A program made the position numbers and the translations under genes. DNA of 52,348 bases from Planctomycetes bacterium UBA1662 (lineage in GTDB: Bacteria; Planctomycetota; UBA8108), in contig DCKY01000059.1 in NCBI GenBank assembly GCA_002320775.1, positions 4,487 through 56,834 of the forward strand, written 5' to 3'. The notes below the pieces were generated by a model. The model did not search any database and was not told the origin of the DNA. It saw only the letters and a program-made list of their open reading frames with translations. Positions 42,628 to 51,587 of the stretch are shown here, piece after piece (position 1 is the stretch's first letter; the number at the start of each line of letters is the position of its first letter).

Positions 42628-42688
42628 TGGGCGCCTGTCGGTGTTCTGCTGATTGACGCGATAGGGTCCATGTCATACCCTGAAAGGT

Positions 42689-45600
42689 ATGAAAAAAATC
42701 ATTTCTTCCGTTGTCCTGGGTGTGTTTCTGGCCTGTTCGAGTGCGATGGTCTGCCGGGCCGATGAGCCGGTCACCTTCGCCGGGCTCCATGGCGGGCTGA
42801 TTGTTCAGCTTGGCGCTGATATGACTGGCGAAGCCATTCGACTCGCCGGAACCGGGCGCTACGTTGTTCATGTTCTGGATGCAGACCCTGCGCAGGTAAA
42901 CAAAGCTCGCGCGGCTTTGAAGGCCTCCGGGCTCTATGGTCTCGCCTTTGCGGAGGTGATGACGGATCCCGGCCGGTTGCCGTATTCTGAAAACGTGGTG
43001 AACGGGGTCTACGTTCGCTCGTCCGGGAAAGTTGCCCCGGGTGAGATCTTCCGTGTCATGACACCGCTGGGGACTCTTAAAGGCTCCCGGGAAGCTCGTC
43101 TTGATGTGAAGCTGCTTGAGAAAAACGGGTTCGGAGCTGTCCTTGCGGAAGCTGATGGGTCGCTCCAGGCGCGCAAGCCGTGGCCCAAAAATATGGACAC
43201 CTGGTCGCACCCGAGGCATGCCGCCGATGGAAACGCGGTGTCGCTCGATACCGCTGTGGGCCCCCCCGAGCGGGTTCGCTGGGTGGCCGCGGCCATGGCG
43301 GAAGTAGAGGGTCTCATCACCGATGGCGGCCGTAATTTCTATGGCGGTGTGCTCGCGCGCGACAGCTTCAACGGTCTGCGCCTGTGGCATCAGGATCTTG
43401 CTCAAGGCAAGCTGAACGACCCCTCGTTCAATCTTCCGCGACTGTCTTATAAGAGGGCGCGTCCGGTGGCCTCCGCAAAGTATCTCTTTGCATACGTCCG
43501 GGGAAAGGTGACCGCGCTGGATGCGGCCACAGGCAAGGTTGTCCAGCAGTACCCGGGTACGGAGGCCTCGATTGAGCTCATCCAGCACCTGGATGTCGTC
43601 CTTGTCGGCGGCAGCAAGTCGGTGCGGGCCTTCAGCACCGAGACGGGCAAGCAGCTCTGGGAGCGAAAGGCCGGGGATGCCAGGAACCTCGCGGCCGAGA
43701 GCAAGACGGTCTCTTATATCTCCGGGCGGCCTAAGCGCGGGCAACCGGTGGAAGCCTTCGCCCTCGATCTTTATTCGGGCGAGCTGAAATGGAACAGGAC
43801 AGATTTCAGCTGGCTGCCGAAGGTGTACCGAACTGTCATGCACGAAGGGCAGGTGATCTACGAGGTTTCATCGCTGAATGATCACAACCTTGGCAACGGG
43901 ATTCATCTCCTGGATACGGAGACGGGCAAGCTCAACTGGGAGATGAACTTTTCTCCGGGGATGAACCATAAACGCCAGGCTCGCGCGATGTTTTCCGGCG
44001 ACGACCTCTGGCTGCTGCATGGAGGTCGGGAGAATACCGCTCCCAGGAAGAATGGAAAGGTGAAGGAGACCAAGGTTCCCGTGCAGGTGTCTGCACTCGA
44101 TCCGAAGACGGGAAAGGTTCTCAAGACCCACTCGGCCGGACTGGCCCATTGCTTCCCTCCGGTGGCCACGCCGAAGTACGTCTTCGCCGGTGTGCTGGAC
44201 CTGACCAATATGGAGACCGGCAAGGTCGAGGTGAACCCGATCACCAAGGCGAATTGCTCGCGCGAAGGCGGCTGGGTTCCGGCCAACGGATTGATCTACA
44301 CCACCCCGAAGCACTGTACCTGCTGGCCCATGCTGCGAGGTTTTGTGGCGATGGCATCGGCTTCTCCTGATCCCAGGAACCCTGTTAGCCGGCCGATAGA
44401 TAAGATTCGATTTCCGCTGGTGCGGGGCAAGGTCTCGGCTGATCCAGGGGCCGCGAAGGCCGCAGCGGACGACTGGCCGACCTATCGCGGGGATCGATGG
44501 CGAAGCGGCAGCTCCGGCAGCGCTGGCCCCCTGGCCCTGGATACCAAGTGGACCGCGAAGCTCGCAGATCCGACAGCTCTTCCCGACGGCCCGATCCTCT
44601 TTGACTGGGAGGAGAATCCCTACGTCAAAGGTCCGGTCAGCGCGCCGGTGATTTCCGGCGGACGGGTCTTCGTCGCCAGGGGCGATGCGCACGAGGTGAT
44701 CGCGCTCTCGGCCGGCAACGGCAAGGAGCTGTGGCGCTATACGGCTCGCGGCAGGGTGGATACGCCTCCCACGATCTACCGGGGCCTGGCCCTTTTCGGC
44801 TGCCACGCTGGTTATGTGTATGCGTTGAGGACCGACTCGGGAGAGCTTGTCTGGGAGTTCCGCGCAGCCCCGGTCGACGAGCGCATCGTCGCCTATGGGC
44901 AGGTCGAGAGTCCCTGGCCGGTTCCCGGCTCGGTATTGGTCAGGCAGGATACGGCCTATTTTGTCGCCGGCCGTCAGCAACTCGCCGACGGTGGGGTGCT
45001 GGTATTCGCGGTCGATCCTCTCAGCGGAGAGAAACGCTGGGTTCATCGGCTCGATCACATGCCGCAGAAGGGAGACCCCACCGGCAAGAATCCCTACAAG
45101 GGGTTCTACGAGAACTCGGGACTTGAGTTCGATCCAGTCGACATCATTCACGAAGAAGGCGAGGGGATCGCGATGTCGCGTTGGATCATCTCGAGCGCCG
45201 GCAAGCTTGTTTCTGTTGATGAATGGAACGCCTTTGCCAAGCTCGATACCGGCGGTGGGGCGGTCTGGGTCCCTCGGGGTTCCTGGACCTACGGGGCTCG
45301 TCACCAGGACCGCTTCAAGGGAGAGGCTCCTCGAAGGCCGCTTGTGGCCTTCCGCGATGGGGAGGTCTACGGCGAGCTCAATGGCAGCACCGATATCTTC
45401 CGCCGTGATTTCGATGCCAAGTCCCTGAAGGAATTCAATGGCAGGTGGATCACAGGCTGGCAGGCCGGTCGAGATGCGAGGGGTGGAAAGAAGCCATTCA
45501 GGACGCACCGTGTCGCGGCCGGGTCGAAGTGGACGGTGGATGTCTTCACGCCCGCTGGAAAGAAACCAAAGACCGTGAAGTACGGCACCCAGCTTTACAA

Positions 45601-45802
45601 CGACATACACGCCATGGCCCTTGCGGCCAATGGGCGCCTCTATGCCGTGCACAAGGATGGCCGTCTCAAGGTTCTGGACACGACGAAAGGAGCCTTGCTT
45701 ACCGCGCGTCAGGTTCCGCCGCCCATGTGGGACGGGCTTGCGATCGCATCGGGGCGGGTCTTTCTGAGCACCCTCTCGGGCGAGGTCCTGTGCCTGGAGT
45801 GA
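42689..45802 (+). CDS. Secreted PQQ-type double propeller with methyltransferase-like N-terminal domain
   Basis: A 1037-residue exported protein with GAAAGG just before the ATG and a signal peptide (MKKIISSVVLGVFLACSSA). Residues about 30-150 resemble a class I SAM-methyltransferase Rossmann fold: GGLIVQLGADMTGE replaces the glycine-rich motif, VHVLDADPAQVNKARAAL corresponds to the acidic second strand, and GRLPYSENVVNGVYV to motif IV. The glycine loop is degenerate, so catalysis is doubtful, and SAM is not expected outside the cytoplasm. Residues about 165-565 and 594-1037 are two PQQ-type propellers; the second begins with DDWPTYRGDRWRSGSS and contains ELWRYTARGRVDTPPTIYRG. It is the last gene of the plus-strand set, 61 bases after the cytochrome gene, and converges on the next gene with three bases between stops. 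Confidence 0.88.
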   Translation: MKKIISSVVLGVFLACSSAMVCRADEPVTFAGLHGGLIVQLGADMTGEAIRLAGTGRYVVHVLDADPAQVNKARAALKASGLYGLAFAEVMTDPGRLPYSENVVNGVYVRSSGKVAPGEIFRVMTPLGTLKGSREARLDVKLLEKNGFGAVLAEADGSLQARKPWPKNMDTWSHPRHAADGNAVSLDTAVGPPERVRWVAAAMAEVEGLITDGGRNFYGGVLARDSFNGLRLWHQDLAQGKLNDPSFNLPRLSYKRARPVASAKYLFAYVRGKVTALDAATGKVVQQYPGTEASIELIQHLDVVLVGGSKSVRAFSTETGKQLWERKAGDARNLAAESKTVSYISGRPKRGQPVEAFALDLYSGELKWNRTDFSWLPKVYRTVMHEGQVIYEVSSLNDHNLGNGIHLLDTETGKLNWEMNFSPGMNHKRQARAMFSGDDLWLLHGGRENTAPRKNGKVKETKVPVQVSALDPKTGKVLKTHSAGLAHCFPPVATPKYVFAGVLDLTNMETGKVEVNPITKANCSREGGWVPANGLIYTTPKHCTCWPMLRGFVAMASASPDPRNPVSRPIDKIRFPLVRGKVSADPGAAKAAADDWPTYRGDRWRSGSSGSAGPLALDTKWTAKLADPTALPDGPILFDWEENPYVKGPVSAPVISGGRVFVARGDAHEVIALSAGNGKELWRYTARGRVDTPPTIYRGLALFGCHAGYVYALRTDSGELVWEFRAAPVDERIVAYGQVESPWPVPGSVLVRQDTAYFVAGRQQLADGGVLVFAVDPLSGEKRWVHRLDHMPQKGDPTGKNPYKGFYENSGLEFDPVDIIHEEGEGIAMSRWIISSAGKLVSVDEWNAFAKLDTGGGAVWVPRGSWTYGARHQDRFKGEAPRRPLVAFRDGEVYGELNGSTDIFRRDFDAKSLKEFNGRWITGWQAGRDARGGKKPFRTHRVAAGSKWTVDVFTPAGKKPKTVKYGTQLYNDIHAMALAANGRLYAVHKDGRLKVLDTTKGALLTARQVPPPMWDGLAIASGRVFLSTLSGEVLCLE

Positions 45803-45805
45803 GTC

Positions 45806-46465
45806 TCATCCTTTTCTTTTCGACCATAGCCGGTCTTTGAGGCCTCTATTCATCCGTGCGAGGGTGGAGAGCATGAAGGTGCCGATAGCGAGAAACATCA
45901 GCGGGAATCCGGTGATGACCATCCACCATCGTGGGCGGGAGGCTTGCTTGCGCAACCGCAGTTGCAGCCTGGTGTGGTTTCCCGCCTGGGCCTCACCCGG
46001 GATGAGGCGAAAGGTGTAGGTGTCGGCTTCGATGACATCGAGATAGTCGTTCAGGAGACTGACAACGGGGGTGTCAGATGTCCACTCAAAGATGGGCGTT
46101 CCTGAACCGCCTTCGTTTTTTTTCTGCGGGAGCCCGAGCTCTTTATTTAAAACGGGTCGACCGGTTGAATCCTCAACCGTGAGGGTGAATTTACTGGAGC
46201 GCGGAAAACCTGCCGGCTGGCTCCAGTGGGCGATTGAGATGGCGACAGGGTTCATCTCGGGCGTGATCTCAATCGAGTGCGCCGCGTAGGCCTTCGGGTT
46301 TTTCCTCCAGGCGCGAACCTCCTTGGCGGGCATGGACTCGCCCTGTTTCCAGATGTCGGCAACTGCCAGCTCTTCTCCTGACAGGAAAACCCCGAAGAGG
46401 AACAGGCCTGTCAGGACGAGCCCCGTGAGTCCCAGCAGAAGGGAAATTTTCGATCCCCGGCTCAT
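45806..46465 (-). CDS. Membrane protein of unknown function, two membrane segments
   Basis: A 219-residue protein I do not recognise. A hydrophobic segment near the N-terminus (ISLLLGLTGLVLTGLFLFGVF) and another near the C-terminus (WWMVITGFPLMFLAIGTFML) flank about 140 residues likely outside the cytoplasm, with beta-rich stretches such as FTLTVEDSTGRPVLNKELG and TYTFRLIPGE; this may be a small sensor or anchor domain. A basic C-terminal tail follows. AAGGAG lies five bases before the ATG. It is the last of five minus-strand genes that overlap or nearly touch, beginning with the sulfatase at the right edge of the window, so it probably belongs to that transcript. Confidence 0.8.
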   Translation of the reverse strand: MSRGSKISLLLGLTGLVLTGLFLFGVFLSGEELAVADIWKQGESMPAKEVRAWRKNPKAYAAHSIEITPEMNPVAISIAHWSQPAGFPRSSKFTLTVEDSTGRPVLNKELGLPQKKNEGGSGTPIFEWTSDTPVVSLLNDYLDVIEADTYTFRLIPGEAQAGNHTRLQLRLRKQASRPRWWMVITGFPLMFLAIGTFMLSTLARMNRGLKDRLWSKRKG

Positions 46466-46478
46466 GGGCGCTCCTTAT

Positions 46479-47378
46479 TTATTTCCGCGGCCGTTTTTTT
46501 TGAGGCGGGGGTTTGAGCGAGGCGAAGCGCTTGCGGATTTCCCCAAGCGATCCAATGGTCAGGAACACCTCGTAATCGACGACCAGGCCTTTTTGCAGGG
46601 AGAACCTGCGCAGGGGGGCGACGTAAGAGCAGGCTGAGCCCGAGGGGCCGGTCTTTCCATTACCCTTGAAGCGGTAGCAGGTGAAGGTCTCGGTGCCTGG
46701 GGTGTAGACGCCGATTCCCCAGTCCTTGTTGTCAAGGTAGGCGACCCAGTTTTCCGACGCCTTGCCGCGCTCGTTCGGCCAGCCGGGGACGCGACGCTTC
46801 AGCTTGCCGCTTTCGGAATAGACGAGGTTTGGGAGCTCGGCGTCAACAAAAACGGCAGGCATCTCCTGGTCCCTGACCACCGAGTGATCTTTGCCGGTGT
46901 AGTCCATGCGGAAGCGCACTCTGGCCAGTGGGCCTTCGAGAGAAACGGTAACGCCCATGATGGCCTCGGGGCAGGCGACACCGCTGGCCCAGCTGAGAGG
47001 CTCAACCCGGGCTGTGATGGTTTTCTTTTCCTGGTCCCTGCTGAATTTCAGCAGGCGGGAGCTTTTTCCTTTCGAATAGCCGCCCTGGACGGGGTTGTAG
47101 ACCCAGGGTTTGCCGTTCCATTTTGACCCATCGGGGCGCCCGTAGTAGGACTGCTGGATGAAGCGGCCCTCGTCGTAGTTGTTGAGCAGGTTGCGCCTGG
47201 TTCGGCTCTCAGCGAAATAGCCGATGCAGGCGCCGCGAGACTTGTCGATCCCGATACGGACCATGCCGTTGTCGAGGTACTCCCATTGGCGGGCGGCTTT
47301 CTTTTTGTCGAGAGCTCTTGCAGGAAGGGAGATGGCCAGCAAGGGCGCTAACAAGAGGAATGTCCACCAGGAGTTCAT
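46479..47378 (-). CDS. Secreted beta-rich protein of unknown function
   Basis: A 299-residue exported protein with a signal peptide of about 22 residues. The sequence is rich in beta-strand patterns and aromatic residues: YLDNGMVRIGIDKSRGACIGYF, RNLLNNYDEGRFIQQSYYGR, GKPWVYNPVQGGYS and WVAYLDNKDWGIGVYTPG. These resemble planctomycete proteins annotated as hypothetical, with a possible galactose-mutarotase or beta-galactosidase-small-domain fold; that is a guess from pattern. No catalytic residues are assigned. Its ATG overlaps the DUF1501 stop as ATGA, so translation is coupled. It may bind or act on the glycan released by the upstream sulfatase. Confidence 0.78.
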   Translation of the reverse strand: MNSWWTFLLLAPLLAISLPARALDKKKAARQWEYLDNGMVRIGIDKSRGACIGYFAESRTRRNLLNNYDEGRFIQQSYYGRPDGSKWNGKPWVYNPVQGGYSKGKSSRLLKFSRDQEKKTITARVEPLSWASGVACPEAIMGVTVSLEGPLARVRFRMDYTGKDHSVVRDQEMPAVFVDAELPNLVYSESGKLKRRVPGWPNERGKASENWVAYLDNKDWGIGVYTPGTETFTCYRFKGNGKTGPSGSACSYVAPLRRFSLQKGLVVDYEVFLTIGSLGEIRKRFASLKPPPQKKRPRK

Positions 47379-48802
47379 CCGACAATCTCCGGGATGACCT
47401 GTCCTCCGAACTGGCTCAACTGCTTGTAGCGTCCAGCATGGAAGTAGGTGAGCTTGTTGTCATCGAGCCCGAGCAGGTGCAGGAGGGTGACGTGGACATC
47501 GCGGATCGGGTGGACCACCTCGGAAGCCGTGTCGCCAATCTCATCGGTGGCGCCGACACGGCCCGGCACGGTGCCGCCACCGGCGAAGAACATGGCCATG
47601 GCCTTCGCGTTGTGGTCGCGGCCGAGGGCGACCTCGCCTCCTCGACGATTGTTGTCAGGGGTGCGTCCAAACTCTCCAGTCCACATCACCAGGGTGTCGT
47701 CAAGCAGGTCGCGTTGGCGAAGGTCCCTGATGAGGGCGGCGATGGGTCTGTCGACCGAGTGGATTCTTCGTTCATGGGCCCTCTGGATAAAGTCGTGTGA
47801 ATCCCAGCCGCCAGAGAAAATCTGGATGAAGCGCACTCCCTTTTCAACCAGTCGGCGGGCGAGCAGGCACTTGCGGCCGAAAGGCTCTGTCTCCTTGTTG
47901 TCGAGCCCGTAAAGCTCCCGGGTCTTTTTTGATTCCTTTTCGATATCGAGGATTCCCGGGACCTCCATCTGCATGCGGTACGCCAGCTCGTAGTTTTCCA
48001 TGCGGGCGGCCAGGTCCCTGTGCTGGGGATGCTCCTTGAGGTGGGCCAGGTTGAGCTTCTTCAGGACATCCAGGTTGCGGCGCTGATGCTCGCGGTTTTT
48101 CCAGGCTGGTGGGACGAGGTCGAGAATGGGGGAGCCCTCCGAGCGCAGCTGGGTGCCCTGGTAGTGAGCTGGCAGGAAGCCGTTGCTCCAATTGCCGCTG
48201 CCTCCCTGCGGCGCGGCCAACTCCGTCATGACCACGTATCCGGGAAGATCCTGGTTCAGTGAACCCAGTCCGTAGCCCGCCCAGGCGCCGACCGCAGGGT
48301 CTCCTCCAAAACGGTTGCCTGTGTTCATGTGGTAGAGCGCGGTGGGGTGGCTGACCGATTCCGCCTGGCAGCCATGGAAGACGCAGAGCTCATCGGCGAC
48401 CGCGGGGTCCGCGAGGTGCTGGAAGTGCTCCGACATCGCAACGCCGTTTTTTCCTACCGTGCGGAACTTGTAGGGGCTCTTGACATAGAAGCGAGAGCCG
48501 TTGCCCATGCCTGAAATTTTATCGTTCGCGTTAATGAAGCCCTTCATGTGCAGCCCATCGAGTTTTGGTTTCGGATCGAAGGTGTCGATGTGGCTTGGGC
48601 CGCCCTCCATGAACAGCATGATCACGGCCTTGGCGCTGGCCTTGTGATGGGGCTTTCGTGGGGCCAGCGGGCCCGCCGCCTTCTCGCGGGCGATGAGATC
48701 TGAGAACGCGACGGATCCGAGGGACGCTCCCAGGCCGTAGAGGAAGTCGCGGCGCCTGAGGCTGGCGGCGTGGAGCATGGATTTGTTTAGCTCAGTAGAC
48801 AT
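47375..48802 (-). CDS. DUF1501 protein, probable Tat export
   Basis: A protein of 475 residues from the ATG at 48802, which overlaps the end of the PSCyt/PSD1 gene by 11 bases. The N-terminus has a twin-arginine-type sequence (SLRRRDFLYGLGASLG). DUF1501 landmarks are AVIMLFMEGGPSHIDTFDPK, CVFHGCQAESVSHPTALYHM, LVMWTGEFGRTPDNNRRGG and GRDHNAKAMAMFFAGGG. The start is not certain: 48814 and 48778 are alternatives, and none has a strong ribosome binding site, which fits translational coupling. Its function is inferred from family context only. It shows little direct similarity to the DUF1501 protein at 37021 outside the family motifs. Confidence 0.9.
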   Translation of the reverse strand: MSTELNKSMLHAASLRRRDFLYGLGASLGSVAFSDLIAREKAAGPLAPRKPHHKASAKAVIMLFMEGGPSHIDTFDPKPKLDGLHMKGFINANDKISGMGNGSRFYVKSPYKFRTVGKNGVAMSEHFQHLADPAVADELCVFHGCQAESVSHPTALYHMNTGNRFGGDPAVGAWAGYGLGSLNQDLPGYVVMTELAAPQGGSGNWSNGFLPAHYQGTQLRSEGSPILDLVPPAWKNREHQRRNLDVLKKLNLAHLKEHPQHRDLAARMENYELAYRMQMEVPGILDIEKESKKTRELYGLDNKETEPFGRKCLLARRLVEKGVRFIQIFSGGWDSHDFIQRAHERRIHSVDRPIAALIRDLRQRDLLDDTLVMWTGEFGRTPDNNRRGGEVALGRDHNAKAMAMFFAGGGTVPGRVGATDEIGDTASEVVHPIRDVHVTLLHLLGLDDNKLTYFHAGRYKQLSQFGGQVIPEIVG

Positions 48803-51587
48803 AGATAAATTCATTCGAGTTGATGAGCAGGAGGCAGATGTCGGCCAGGGCCCGGGTGGACGCTTCGGTGTCCGCGCCGGTCCTGTCATAAGTGTAGTTG
48901 GCGTAGTGAGTGAGTCTCTCTGTGTATTCGAAGGGGTCGCCTGAGAATTCCTCGACCAGGGAGCGGCGGATTTCTTTCGGGTAGGTTACGCGGGCCGGCT
49001 TGACGTCCTCGTGGTATTGGAGCATCTCCTGGTAGTGCGCGCCGAGTGTGTCGAGCTCCTGCTGTTTCGGGTGGCGGCCGAAGGCCAGCCGGATCGCCAC
49101 AGCCAGCTGCTGGGGCACCTCCTTTTTTTCTTTCTGCAGGCGAAGAGCCATGGCGATCGATCGCTGGGTGGCCCCGGAGCTGTTCATGAGGGTGAAGACC
49201 TGCGGGGTGACGGCGGCTATGTCCCGAGCCTCGCAGGACTCGGCCGAGCCCGGCTTGTTGAAGACCTCCATCAGCGGATCCCGCAATCCACGGGTTCGGT
49301 AGGCGTAGATCGAGCGCCGGTTTCGTTCCGAGGGTGTGGGGGAGGCCTGGTAGGCCGGTGCGAGAGAAAACTGGATCATGCGAGGCGACAGGGCGACCTC
49401 CATGTTGATTTCCGGGAAGACAGGCAGTCCTCCACGGGCCCGGTCCAGCTCGCCGGATACAGCGAGCATCGAATCGCGTAATTCCTCGGCCGAGAGTCGT
49501 CGCGGCTCAAAGACTGCCAGCAGCTTGTTTTCAGGGTCTGTTGTTTTCAGCTTGTCGATCTCGGGATGCTGGCTCAGCTGGCGATAGACACGGGACATCA
49601 TGATCAGTCTGTGGAGTTTCTTGAAGGAGCCACCGCTGTCTCGGAACCTGCGGGCCAGCCAGTCGAGCAACTCAGGGTGTGTGGGCTTCTTTCCCGAGGC
49701 CCCCAGGTTGTTGGGGTTGCCAGCAAGCCCGCGGCCGAAGTGATAGCTCCAGACCCTGTTGACAACCGTCCGCCAGGCCAGCGCGTTGTCCCGATGGACG
49801 ATCCAGCGCGCCAGCGGGAGCCGGCGACCCTTGATGGAGGTTGGCAGGCTGAAGGGGTCGTTCCTGCTTCCCGAGGGGGTCTTTACGCCAACGGCGCTCA
49901 GCACTCCAGGGCTTACCGGGTCCTTCTTCGAGTAGACCGAGCCGCCCGCGTAGATATGGTTGACCGGAGCGACTCTTGACCTCTTAAGCTCCTGGCCTTT
50001 TTTCGGGTTCGGCATTCGCAGCGTGCTGGATTTCTGGTGGAGGTCGCCACCGTAGTAGACGCTCTGGGAGAGCGCCTGGTAGCGTTCGAGTCGGCGGGTC
50101 CAGATGCGGACATCCTGTTCGCGCACCTTGAGGCGTCCTTCTTCCTCGACACCCAGGCCGACAAAGCGCGGCGGCTTGTCATCTGTCTTGGTTCCTCGCC
50201 GGACGTTGAAGGGCCTGTATTCCTCCGGCCGCTTGCGGTCGGCATACCATTTCTTCGCCGCTTTCTCGCGCTTGTTGTAGAGGGTGTCGAGTTTCTTTTG
50301 TGCGAACCGGAGCAGCTCTTCGACCCTTTCGCGGTTTGCGGCAAAATCATCCCGGTTCTCCTCCTTGAGAAAACCGGCAGGTCTTTCCGCCGGCTGCGTC
50401 GTGGCGAGGGCGGCGTAGATCCTGTAGTAATCCCTGGTCGGTATGGGATCGAACTTGTGGTCATGGCACTTCGCGCAGCGAAGAGGTGTCCCGAGGAAGA
50501 CCTGGCCGATGTTGTTGACGACGTCGTCGAGATAGCTCTGTCGGCTGACGAGGTTTGGCGACATGGCCGTGTGTTCCCACGGCCCCATCCGCAGGAAGCC
50601 CTGGGCGATGATCAGCTCCGGGTCATCCGGGTCGAGATCTTCTCCTGCCACCTGTTCCAGGACAAATCTTGAGTAGGGCTTGTCCTTGTTGAAAGAGCGG
50701 ATCACGTAGTCGCGGTAGCGCCAGGCGTTGGAGCGCTCGTAGTCATTTGAGAAGCCACTGGTGTCAGCGTAGCGCGTGGCATCCAGCCAGTGCTGTCCCC
50801 AGCGTTCTCCGTAGTGGGGACTCTCCAGTAGACGGTCGAGGAGCCCCTTGTAGGCCTGGTGGGCATTTTTCTTCCAGGCCAGCAGGAAGGCGTCGATTTC
50901 TCCAGGCGATGGTGGCAGGCCGGTCAGATCGTAGGTGGCCCTGCGCACCAGGGTCAGCGCGTCACCCCAGGGGGCGGGTCCCAGGCCGGCCTTGGCGAGC
51001 CGCGCCTGGATGAAGCGATCGATGGGGTTGCCCTTGCCCTCGGGGGGCTCGATGTTCTTTAACGGCAGGAAGGCCCAGATGTCCGGTGGCTGGTAACGAC
51101 GCCAGGTCCAGTCTTCGGACAGGCCTCCACTGGTCTTGACCATCTGTCCATCTTCAGTCAGCTCTTTCTTCCGTTCAGTCTCACGGTATTTTTCCTGCTT
51201 GTCCTTGCTCGGCCAAGGGGCGCCAAGCCGGATCCATTCCCGGACCTTGGATATCTGGCTGGCGCTGAGCCGGTCACTTTCTTTTGGAGGCATTTCGTAG
51301 TCTTCATCGGCCCACTCGATGGCCGTCACCAGCGTGCTCTTCTCCGGCTTGAAGGGGACCAGCACCTCGTAGGCGGTCTCGCCTCCCTTGAGCAGGCCGG
51401 CGCGGGAGGTGACGTCGAGGTCTCCCTTCACTTTTTTGGCGCCCCCATGGCAGGAGAAGCACTTGCTCTCGAGGATCCCCCTGACCTTGAGGGAGAAGAG
51501 CCTCTCGCCTTTTACGAGGTCGCTTTCCCCTTCCCTGGCCAGGGCGGGGAAAGGCAGGGTCAGGAGTAGGAGGGCCAGGTATTTCAT
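48792..51587 (-). CDS. PSCyt1-PSCyt2-PSD1 planctomycete cytochrome protein
   Basis: A 931-residue exported protein. The signal peptide (MKYLALLLLTLPFPALA) is followed by a planctomycete cytochrome c domain (PSCyt1, PF07635) with CFSCH at 43-47 and DYEMPPKESDRLSASQ. PSCyt2 (DUF1549) follows, with NPIDRFIQARLAKAGL, ATYDLTGLPPSPGEIDAF, YGERWGQHWLDATRYADTSG and RCAKCHDHKFDPIP, then PSD1 (DUF1553) with LARWIVHRDNALAWRTVVNR, PTHPELLDWLARRFRDSGGS and RRLSAEELRDSMLAVSGE. This is one of the most characteristic planctomycete families. The ATG overlaps the sulfatase stop as ATGA. An electron-transfer or redox-enzyme role is inferred from the haem motif; no substrate is known to me. Confidence 0.93.
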   Translation of the reverse strand: MKYLALLLLTLPFPALAREGESDLVKGERLFSLKVRGILESKCFSCHGGAKKVKGDLDVTSRAGLLKGGETAYEVLVPFKPEKSTLVTAIEWADEDYEMPPKESDRLSASQISKVREWIRLGAPWPSKDKQEKYRETERKKELTEDGQMVKTSGGLSEDWTWRRYQPPDIWAFLPLKNIEPPEGKGNPIDRFIQARLAKAGLGPAPWGDALTLVRRATYDLTGLPPSPGEIDAFLLAWKKNAHQAYKGLLDRLLESPHYGERWGQHWLDATRYADTSGFSNDYERSNAWRYRDYVIRSFNKDKPYSRFVLEQVAGEDLDPDDPELIIAQGFLRMGPWEHTAMSPNLVSRQSYLDDVVNNIGQVFLGTPLRCAKCHDHKFDPIPTRDYYRIYAALATTQPAERPAGFLKEENRDDFAANRERVEELLRFAQKKLDTLYNKREKAAKKWYADRKRPEEYRPFNVRRGTKTDDKPPRFVGLGVEEEGRLKVREQDVRIWTRRLERYQALSQSVYYGGDLHQKSSTLRMPNPKKGQELKRSRVAPVNHIYAGGSVYSKKDPVSPGVLSAVGVKTPSGSRNDPFSLPTSIKGRRLPLARWIVHRDNALAWRTVVNRVWSYHFGRGLAGNPNNLGASGKKPTHPELLDWLARRFRDSGGSFKKLHRLIMMSRVYRQLSQHPEIDKLKTTDPENKLLAVFEPRRLSAEELRDSMLAVSGELDRARGGLPVFPEINMEVALSPRMIQFSLAPAYQASPTPSERNRRSIYAYRTRGLRDPLMEVFNKPGSAESCEARDIAAVTPQVFTLMNSSGATQRSIAMALRLQKEKKEVPQQLAVAIRLAFGRHPKQQELDTLGAHYQEMLQYHEDVKPARVTYPKEIRRSLVEEFSGDPFEYTERLTHYANYTYDRTGADTEASTRALADICLLLINSNEFIYVY

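Noticed and set aside
42653..42681. TTGACG-N17-TACCCT before the gene at 42689
   Set aside because: The -10 matches at only three positions and the predicted start would fall on the ATG, leaving no room for the ribosome binding site that is present; the gene is probably part of the operon.
43868..45652. Minus-strand open frame of 594 codons inside the PQQ propeller gene
   Set aside because: Length comes from GC-rich antisense coding; the protein shows no recognisable domain and the plus-strand gene is certain.
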